DNA of 13,578 nucleotides from JAWXTP01 sp044433415 (lineage in GTDB: Bacteria > Bacteroidota > Bacteroidia > Bacteroidales > Rikenellaceae): positions 1 to 13,578 of the forward strand of contig JAWXTP010000077.1 of assembly GCA_044433415.1 (NCBI GenBank), given 5' to 3'. The translations under genes and the position numbers were made by a program. The notes below the pieces were generated by a model. The model saw only the letters and a program-made list of their open reading frames with translations. It made no database searches and was not told the DNA's origin. Shown here in pieces: positions 1-3,948 of this stretch (within the stretch, counting starts at the first letter, position 1; each line of letters starts with the position of its first letter).

Positions 1-1
1 C

Positions 2-17
2 ATAGTTTTTAAACTAT
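2..17. other. small perfect dyad upstream of the recombinase
   Basis: ATAGTTT, a two-base TT loop and AAACTAT form a perfect 7-bp dyad 80 bp before the recombinase start. It is AT-only apart from one G-C pair per arm and has no T-tract behind it, so it is a poor terminator. It could be the end of an upstream unit or a binding site. The rest of 1-96 is AT-rich and shows no convincing TTTG/TAnnTTTG promoter. Confidence 0.25.
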
Positions 18-96
18 AAAGATACTGAAAATCAGGGACTTATACAAATTTTTAAGACACTTATTTAATTGAATTTCATATATTTATGAGGTTTTT

Positions 97-1326
97 TTGA
101 ATTTTTGTCATGTAGTAAAGGCATCAATAAAAATAAAATTCAGACCCTCAAAAATCTTTGGCAAGGAGGGAGTAATCTATTATCAGATTATCCAAGAAAG
201 AGTTATTCGTCAGATATCCACTGAGTATAAGATTTATACTTCGGAGTGGGATAGTGAGAATTGTAGGCTTATCGATTCACAGTCAGGCAGATCCAGGCAT
301 AGGCTTTTAATGAATATTCGAGACCGCATGAAGCTCGATATAGAAAGGATAAATTGTGTAATATCGTCTTTAGTTAAGAGGGGAGTTACGTATACGGCCG
401 ATGATATAGTAGAAATCTTTGAGAAGAGGTTAAATGGGCCTACCATGTGTTCATTTACGTTAGATATTATATCGCGCCATCGCGAGTTACGCAAGTATCG
501 TTCTGTAGAAACTTATACTACCACGTTAAGGAGTTTTCTGCGTTTTTGTGAGGGAAAAGATTTATTACTTACGGATATTGATTCAGACTTAATGATTAGC
601 TATGAGGCCTATCTTAAGTATGAAAATGTATCTATGAATACTATATCATTTTATTTGAGGACTCTAAGGGCTATTTACAATAGGGCTTTAGAGCGCGGTT
701 TTGTCGAGGAGTGTCATCCTTTCAAGAAGGTTTACACAGGAGTTGACAAGACTGTGAAGCGTGCCTTACCGCTCAGGGATATAAAGTGTATAAAGGAGAT
801 GGATTTATCTTTTAATATGAAGTTGTCTTATGCGCGTGATATGTTTCTGTTTAGTTTCTACACTCGTGGGATGTCTTTTGTGGATATGGCATATCTGCGC
901 AAGAAGGATATCCATGGAGGTGTTTTAACTTATCGACGACGTAAGACAGGTCAGCAGTTACATATAAAGTGGGAGAAGTGCATGCAAGAAATTGTTTCTC
1001 GTTACCCACCTAACGAAACGGAATATCTGCTACCTATCATTACTATGACAGGTATAGACACGCGAAAATGTTATCAGAACGAGCTCTCTAAGGTTAACAC
1101 TCGACTTAAGAAGCTGTCTGCTCATCTTTCGTTACATGTACCTTTGACTATGTACGTGGCGCGACACTCTTGGGCTTCTATTGCTAAGAGTAAGAATGTA
1201 CCTATATCTGTTATTTCGGAGGGTATGGGGCATGATTCGGAAGCTACTACACAGATCTATTTAGCATCTCTTGACACGGCAGTTGTCGACAAGGCAAATA
1301 GCATGATTTTGAAATTACTTGTGTAA
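97..1326 (+). CDS. tyrosine recombinase, probable DNA invertase of the adjacent promoter
   Basis: Tyrosine site-specific recombinase of the Bacteroidetes type, 409 aa, a usual length. An Arm-type N-terminal domain (KIKFRPS, then GKEGVIYYQI, about residues 12-30) is followed by a SAM-like core-binding domain (about 110-215) and the catalytic domain (about 225-409). Visible active-site residues are R257 in YTRGMSFVD, K283 in RRRKTG, R356 and H357 in VARHSW, H379 in GMGHD and the nucleophile Y388 in QIYLASLD. The position of the usual first arginine (TGLR) holds S260 with an Arg three residues earlier, a pattern I recall for IntDOT-like enzymes; the usual first His of HxxR is Tyr. The start is TTG, preceded by GAGG at 88-91; no in-frame ATG is close, and ATG at 86 is out of frame across a T7 run. 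The stop is 17 bp from an inverted repeat that flanks a promoter, so inversion of that segment is the likely job. Family membership is certain; the substrate is inferred. Confidence 0.93.
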   Translation: MNFCHVVKASIKIKFRPSKIFGKEGVIYYQIIQERVIRQISTEYKIYTSEWDSENCRLIDSQSGRSRHRLLMNIRDRMKLDIERINCVISSLVKRGVTYTADDIVEIFEKRLNGPTMCSFTLDIISRHRELRKYRSVETYTTTLRSFLRFCEGKDLLLTDIDSDLMISYEAYLKYENVSMNTISFYLRTLRAIYNRALERGFVEECHPFKKVYTGVDKTVKRALPLRDIKCIKEMDLSFNMKLSYARDMFLFSFYTRGMSFVDMAYLRKKDIHGGVLTYRRRKTGQQLHIKWEKCMQEIVSRYPPNETEYLLPIITMTGIDTRKCYQNELSKVNTRLKKLSAHLSLHVPLTMYVARHSWASIAKSKNVPISVISEGMGHDSEATTQIYLASLDTAVVDKANSMILKLLV

Positions 1327-1343
1327 ATTGTTTAGCAATTTTG

Positions 1344-1366
1344 TCTTTCTCTCTCTAAGAGAAGGC
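1344..1366 (+). repeat. left inverted repeat of the invertible segment
   Basis: 23 bp beginning TCTTTCTCTC and ending AGAGAAGGC, an exact reverse complement of 1518-1540. It contains a short internal dyad TCTCT-A-AGAGA, the expected form of a tyrosine recombinase core site with two facing half-sites. Bases just outside and inside the 23 bp do not match between the two arms, so the ends are sharp. It starts 17 bp after the recombinase stop codon. Confidence 0.92.
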
Positions 1367-1376
1367 TAACATGGTG

Positions 1377-1408
1377 TAAAAGTATGAAAATAATTATAAA
1401 TCACCAAA
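1377..1408 (-). promoter_or_regulatory. Bacteroides-type promoter inside the invertible segment, reading left
   Basis: On the minus strand TTTG (1408-1405) is followed after exactly 20 bases by TACTTTTA (1384-1377). This fits the Bacteroidetes primary sigma pattern TTTG, 19-21 bp, TAnnTTTG at all but the last base. Transcription should start near 1370 and leave the segment through the left repeat, antisense to the 3' end of the recombinase gene. In the other orientation it would drive upxY. An 8-bp dyad, GTGTAAAA (1374-1381) and TTTTACAC (1409-1416), overlaps the -7 box and borders the -33 box, so it could be an operator. No comparable promoter was found on the plus strand of the segment. Confidence 0.75.
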
Positions 1409-1441
1409 TTTTACACTATTTTTTTTATTAAAAAATATATT

Positions 1442-1475
1442 AAAAGTCCACTTTGTTTAGCAAAAGTGGACTTTT
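1442..1475. terminator. bidirectional intrinsic terminator inside the invertible segment
   Basis: AAAAGTCCACTTT (1442-1454) and AAAGTGGACTTTT (1463-1475) form a perfect 13-bp stem with an 8-base loop. A T-rich tail follows on the plus strand, and the minus-strand side has a similar U-rich tail. In this orientation it should stop recombinase read-through before upxY; after inversion it would still lie between the recombinase and the promoter, insulating the switch in both states. Confidence 0.8.
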
Positions 1476-1517
1476 TGTTATTATAAGACCCATTAAATCA
1501 GATATTTATAATAAATG

Positions 1518-1540
1518 GCCTTCTCTTAGAGAGAGAAAGA
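1518..1540 (-). repeat. right inverted repeat of the invertible segment
   Basis: Begins GCCTTCTCTT and ends GAGAGAAAGA, an exact 23-bp inverted copy of 1344-1366. In the ON orientation, transcription from the internal promoter would cross this repeat and enter the upxY leader. No further copy of the site is seen in the window, so the switch appears to be a simple two-state one here. Confidence 0.92.
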
Positions 1541-1746
1541 AGGTTTTTACTAAAACATTTTATGCAATAAATGAGCATAATGAGTAAAAATAGAGAATTA
1601 CAACCTAAGCAATACAAAGAAAATAAGAGGGGAATCTAACATGCTTTTTCAAAGCAAATAAAACTTACATAAGAAACACTTAAATAACTCATATTCAAGA
1701 AATTACAAGGATATGATATTCCACCCTTAATGTTCAAATTATAAAT
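1541..1746 (+). promoter_or_regulatory. upxY leader (5' untranslated region) with a small hairpin
   Basis: 206 bases between the right inverted repeat and the upxY start, AT-rich and without a sizeable gene. It holds TGCTTT (1642-1647), loop TTC, AAAGCA (1651-1656), a compact hairpin about 100 bases beyond the repeat. The same place contains a six-residue mini-ORF (1641-1661, MLFQSK) preceded by a purine-rich AGAGGGGAA stretch that resembles a ribosome binding site. In Bacteroides capsule loci the UpxY factors act in such leaders to let polymerase through, so the hairpin is a candidate pause or recognition element. That role is inferred; no T-rich terminator is visible in the leader. Confidence 0.4.
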
Positions 1747-2295
1747 ATGGTAGATTATTCTGACAAAGGAGTTGTCTGGTATGCTATGAAGACGACTTAT
1801 AAGAAGGAGTTACAAGCTAAGCAATATCTTGATTTACGCGGCATAGAGAACTTCATTCCTATGCAGCAGGAGACGGGTATTAAGAGTGGGCGTAAGGTTT
1901 CTGTTATGAGGCCAGCTGTTCACAACTTAATTTTCGTCAAGGCAGAGATTGAGAAGTTAAAGGATGTAAAGATAAGCCTAAGCTATCTTCACAATCGCTT
2001 GACACGTGTTGACGAAGTTCTGTCACCTATTATAGTCCCTGAGAAGCAGATGGAGCAATTCATCTATGCAGTCACTAATCACAATGACAAGCTAACATAT
2101 GTAGACCTTAGCAAGGTGCACATGGAAAAGGGCACTTTAGTAAGAATCACCGATGGAGACTTCGTTGGCTTCGAGGGCGAACTTGTTACGCAGAAACGTA
2201 AACGTGACAGACAGGTGTATATAAGATTCGATGAAGTTGTAGCTTTCATTGTTGAGGTACCAGCTAATTTTATTGAGAAAATCAAGAGTAATTAG
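1747..2295 (+). CDS. upxY: UpxY-type NusG-family transcription antiterminator
   Basis: 182 aa, the usual size of UpxY proteins that open Bacteroidales capsule operons. The N-terminal NGN domain is recognisable from VVWYAMKTTYKKELQAKQYL (about 9-28) through FIPMQQET and the RPAVHNLIFVKA strand region (about 55-67). A C-terminal KOW domain starts near residue 127 (KGTLVRITDGDFVGFEGEL) and runs to the end. UpxY proteins bind RNA polymerase and allow read-through of the leader and operon of their own locus. The ATG at 1747 lies 206 bases after the invertible segment and keeps the full NGN strand; a Met at residue 14 would truncate it. No UpxZ partner gene follows, which is the usual arrangement in B. 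fragilis. It has a higher GC content than the wzx-side genes. Expression should depend on the ON orientation of the switch. Confidence 0.93.
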   Translation: MVDYSDKGVVWYAMKTTYKKELQAKQYLDLRGIENFIPMQQETGIKSGRKVSVMRPAVHNLIFVKAEIEKLKDVKISLSYLHNRLTRVDEVLSPIIVPEKQMEQFIYAVTNHNDKLTYVDLSKVHMEKGTLVRITDGDFVGFEGELVTQKRKRDRQVYIRFDEVVAFIVEVPANFIEKIKSN

Positions 2296-2372
2296 GTGCT
2301 AGGGATTAGCTTTTAGCTTGTAGCTTGTAGCTTTTAGCTTGTAGGTGCTAGGTCTTAGGTGATAGGGATAAA
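2296..2372. repeat. degenerate tandem TTAGCTTTTAGC / TAGGTGATAGG repeats
   Basis: Imperfect 7- to 12-base units such as TAGCTTTTAGCTTGTAGC and TAGGTGATAGG follow each other directly after the upxY stop codon. A second block of the same kind lies at 2721-2824 and a remnant at 3243-3280. Similar degenerate strings are common between genes of some Bacteroidales; their origin and role are unknown to me. Confidence 0.75.
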
Positions 2373-2414
2373 TGGGTCGGAGATCCTGCCTGACCGGCAT
2401 TAGGTCGACCCGAT
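2371..2414. repeat. GGGTCGGAG...CGACCC hairpin module, copy 1
   Basis: GGGTCG (2374-2379) pairs with CGACCC (2406-2411), and an inner CCTGAC can pair with a nearby TTAGG. The same GGGTCGGAGA.CCTGCCTGACC and ATTAGGTCGACCCGATTC halves recur at 2822-2908 with extra DNA between them. It lies just before the first long direct repeat and so belongs to the larger duplicated unit. Confidence 0.6.
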
Positions 2415-2432
2415 TCATCTCAGCATATTAGT

Positions 2433-2741
2433 CTGCATAGTGTAGAGTGTTTAGGGGAGTTCTAACAATTGGTTTTATTCGATTTCGAATTTTAAAGTTT
2501 TAGATTTGGAGTTTTATAAATACAGGCGTGGTGGTTCCCACGGCAAATTTGTAAAAATTCAAAGATGAAGATTTAAAATTTTAAAGCGTTAAAACCCAAT
2601 TATTAGAAGACCCCTACGAAATGCAAAATTGAAACATCATTTTTTACACTGTAGCTCTTTAAGCTATTCCGCTTATGTTTCTTTTTTGCCTAGCACTACA
2701 ACAACTCCTTAGAGTTGTAACTTAGCTTTTAGAGATTAGGT
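2433..2741. repeat. 309-bp direct repeat, copy 1
   Basis: Identical to 2954-3262 with an offset of 521 bp and one difference (C at 2657, T at 3178), as read by eye. It contains the 163-base long hairpin at its left half, then TAGCT-CTTTA-AGCTA and ACAACTC-CTTA-GAGTTGT (2701-2718) mini-hairpins. No reading frame of note is present. Near-identity in non-coding DNA points to recent duplication or gene conversion. Confidence 0.92.
2453..2615. repeat. 163-base long imperfect inverted repeat, copy 1
   Basis: AGGGGAGTTCTAACAATTGG at the left end pairs with the complement of CCAATTATTAGAAGACCCCT at the right end with few mismatches. Pairing continues imperfectly inward (TTTTAAAGTTTTAGATTTGG against AAGATTTAAAATTTTAAAG) to a GC-rich tip, CGTGG (2527-2531) and CCACG (2538-2542). 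The whole element is thus a single long hairpin. It could be a non-autonomous MITE-like element or a structured RNA; no target-site duplication is obvious. Confidence 0.75.
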
Positions 2742-2824
2742 ACTAGGTGTTAGGTGATAGGGATTAGCTTGTAGCTTTTAGCTTGTAGGGATAAGGTTTT
2801 AGGTGTTAGGTTATAGGTGATAAA
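2721..2824. repeat. degenerate tandem TTAGCTTTTAG / TAGGTGTTAGG repeats, second block
   Basis: Units such as TAGGTACTAGGTGTTAGG, TAGCTTGTAGCTTTTAGC and GGTGTTAGGTTATAGG continue the same style as the block after upxY. It sits between the two long direct repeats, so the ~520-bp duplicated unit is string plus hairpin module plus long repeat. Confidence 0.7.
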
Positions 2825-2908
2825 TGGGTCGGAGACCCTGCCTGACCAAAAAAGGTAGACTATATAATCTGAAAAAGGGTCCGTGACCCCATTAGGTCGA
2901 CCCGATTC
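2825..2908. repeat. GGGTCGGAG...CGACCC hairpin module, copy 2, with internal insert
   Basis: GGGTCG (2826-2831) and CGACCC (2898-2903) bound a longer version of the module at 2371-2414. The extra 40-odd bases in the middle contain the TAATCTGAAAA..GGGTCCGTGACC module (2865-2888). Either the insert was gained here or lost in copy 1. Confidence 0.6.
2865..2888 (+). repeat. TAATCTGAAAA-GGGTC-GTGACC module, copy 1 of 3
   Basis: A 24-base unit beginning TAATCTGAAAA and ending GTGACC. Related copies are at 3292-3315 and 3591-3614, differing at a few positions in the GGGTCC/GGGTTC/GGGTCT part. GGGTC and GACCC can pair locally. Confidence 0.65.
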
Positions 2909-2953
2909 ATCTCAGATTCTGTTATATATAATTTCAAAATGGATTAGTTCCCC

Positions 2954-3262
2954 CTGCATAGTGTAGAGTGTTTAGGGGAGTTCTAACAATTGGTTTTATT
3001 CGATTTCGAATTTTAAAGTTTTAGATTTGGAGTTTTATAAATACAGGCGTGGTGGTTCCCACGGCAAATTTGTAAAAATTCAAAGATGAAGATTTAAAAT
3101 TTTAAAGCGTTAAAACCCAATTATTAGAAGACCCCTACGAAATGCAAAATTGAAACATCATTTTTTACACTGTAGCTTTTTAAGCTATTCCGCTTATGTT
3201 TCTTTTTTGCCTAGCACTACAACAACTCCTTAGAGTTGTAACTTAGCTTTTAGAGATTAGGT
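2954..3262. repeat. 309-bp direct repeat, copy 2
   Basis: Matches 2433-2741 at all but one base and carries the same internal hairpins. The flanks differ: a CATATTAGT joint before copy 1 is replaced here by about 40 bp ending in GTTCCCC, so the copies are separate units rather than a reading error. Confidence 0.92.
2974..3136. repeat. 163-base long imperfect inverted repeat, copy 2
   Basis: Same long hairpin as 2453-2615, with identical arms and tip. Having two intact copies means any RNA crossing the spacer would fold two identical large stem-loops, and the two DNA copies can recombine. Confidence 0.75.
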
Positions 3263-3291
3263 GATAGCTTGTAGGTTCTAGTCAGACTATA

Positions 3292-3315
3292 TAATCTGAA
3301 AATGGGTTCGTGACC
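3292..3315 (+). repeat. TAATCTGAAAA-GGGTT-GTGACC module, copy 2 of 3
   Basis: Preceded by ACTATA exactly as in copy 1, and leading straight into the REP-like cruciform at 3302-3363. Confidence 0.65.
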
Positions 3316-3363
3316 GTCATCCTGATTGCGGATCGAGTCCGCAATGACGTTTCAGGAACCCAT
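3302..3363. repeat. REP-like nested palindrome
   Basis: Outer arms ATGGGTTC (3302-3309) and GAACCCAT (3356-3363) enclose inner arms ATTGCGGA (3325-3332) and TCCGCAAT (3338-3345), with CGTC and GACG further extending the inner stem. TCATCCTGA...TTCAGGA pairing is an alternative fold. It resembles the dispersed GTCATCCTGA-type palindromes found in many genomes. It is GC-richer than its surroundings and probably belongs to a genome-wide family. Confidence 0.65.
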
Positions 3364-3370
3364 GTCGCTA

Positions 3371-3396
3371 CCGTCATCCTGAACTCGATTCAGGAA
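3371..3396. repeat. GTCATCCTGAA...TTCAGGA palindrome
   Basis: TCCTGAA (3377-3383), loop CTCGA, TTCAGGA (3389-3395) is a perfect 7-bp stem preceded by CCGTCA, the same lead-in as in the neighbouring REP-like element. It is a second member of that family placed 60 bp away. Confidence 0.6.
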
Positions 3397-3420
3397 CTTT
3401 AACAAAGATAATTAAGAACT

Positions 3421-3465
3421 ATGCATTAAATTATTTAATGCATTAAGGAATCGCCGTTCGGCGAT
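3421..3465. repeat. two adjacent perfect hairpins
   Basis: ATGCATTAAA (3421-3430), loop TTA, TTTAATGCAT (3434-3443) is a perfect 10-bp stem. Six bases on, ATCGCCG (3450-3456), loop TT, CGGCGAT (3459-3465) is a perfect 7-bp GC-rich stem followed by an A/T-rich tail without a clean T-run. The second could act as a weak terminator for RNA entering the spacer from upxY. Confidence 0.5.
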
Positions 3466-3573
3466 AATTATAAAATATTTAGATAATACAAAAACTACTA
3501 ACCCTTCTTTTATGCTTATAACACCTAAGTGTATTATGCAATACTAAATTGTAAACAATTAATCAAACACATC

Positions 3574-3635
3574 TCAGATTCAGTTACACGTAATCTGAAA
3601 ATGGGTCTGTGACCACGCCTGACCGGCGTTAGGTC
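3574..3635. repeat. TAATCTGAAAA-GGGTC-GTGACC module, copy 3 of 3, with flanking hairpins
   Basis: TCAGATT (3574-3580) pairs with AATCTGA (3592-3598), the module itself spans 3591-3614, and CCTGAC (3618-3623), loop CGGC, GTTAGG (3628-3633) closes it. The last hairpin repeats the CCTGACC..TTAGGTC part of the module at 2371-2414. Confidence 0.55.
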
Positions 3636-3889
3636 AAGAAAAAGAAAATATAACTTATATCAATGGCAATAAATTTACTTAAAGCATGCGCAATTTTATC
3701 TTAATGTTGTTATAGTTACAAACATAATAATATGTTTATTATATACGCTTTGCCTTATTGATAAAGAAATAATTGATTGACTTAGTGAAAATATGCTAGC
3801 ACTTATCTTATTTATTTAGGCATAAATTGCTTAATATTGATTATTAAAAATTATAGACCATACTGATACTTATTAATAAATAATAACAA

Positions 3890-3931
3890 TTTGTTTACAT
3901 AATACGATTATATTAATTCATATCGTATTAT
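3890..3931 (+). promoter_or_regulatory. 10-bp inverted repeat and weak promoter candidate before wzx
   Basis: ATAATACGAT (3899-3908) and ATCGTATTAT (3922-3931) form a perfect 10-bp dyad with a 13-base centre, ending 17 bases before the wzx start. TTTG (3890-3893) followed 20 bases later by TAATTCAT (3914-3921) is a poor match to the Bacteroidetes promoter and overlaps the dyad. The placement would suit an operator over a second promoter, or a leader hairpin. Only the inverted repeat is certain. Confidence 0.4.
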
Positions 3932-3948
3932 ATAATAGATATATAATA

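Larger units (their letters stand above)
1344..1540. other. invertible promoter segment (phase switch), shown in OFF orientation
   Basis: Two perfect 23-bp inverted repeats enclose 151 bp between the recombinase gene and upxY. The enclosed DNA carries a Bacteroides-type promoter reading left and a terminator hairpin to its right. As drawn, the promoter fires towards the 3' end of the recombinase gene and the terminator lies between it and upxY, so the capsule operon should be silent from this promoter. After inversion the terminator would sit upstream of the promoter, which would then read through the right repeat into upxY. Invertible promoters ahead of Upx-type capsule loci are well known in Bacteroidales; the particular recombinase-segment pairing here is inferred from adjacency. 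Confidence 0.88.
2296..3948. other. 1.65-kb gene-free repeat-rich spacer
   Basis: No coding region with family resemblance was found on either strand. The stretch is made of degenerate short repeats, two 309-bp direct repeats each containing a 163-base hairpin, three copies of a GTGACC module and several perfect palindromes, listed separately. From 3641 to about 3890 it is plain AT-rich DNA. If wzx is transcribed from the invertible promoter, RNA polymerase must cross all of this untranslated hairpin-rich DNA. Confidence 0.85.

Noticed and set aside
97..1326. Integrase of a conjugative element or prophage with an attachment site in the repeats
   Set aside because: The family includes such integrases, but no transfer or phage genes are present and the only recombination-site pair found is inverted and flanks a promoter, which fits an invertase better. 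The direct repeats are far too long for att cores.
1452..1485. Second, rightward promoter in the invertible segment starting from TTTG at 1452
   Set aside because: This TTTG is part of the terminator stem, and nothing like TAnnTTTG occurs 19-21 bases later.
2433..3262. Insertion sequence pair or composite transposon
   Set aside because: The 309-bp repeats have no transposase frame and no clear target duplication. At most they hold a non-autonomous hairpin element.
2296..3280. CRISPR array
   Set aside because: Short repeats recur, but the units drift in sequence and length, have no constant spacer size, and no cas gene is near.
3450..3480. Strong intrinsic terminator
   Set aside because: The GC-rich stem is good but the tail is mixed A/T without a T-run, so I list it only as a hairpin.
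2296..3948. tRNA, rRNA or known riboswitch in the long gap
   Set aside because: No cloverleaf with conserved T-loop bases, no rRNA-like stretch and no aptamer motif that I recognise was found.
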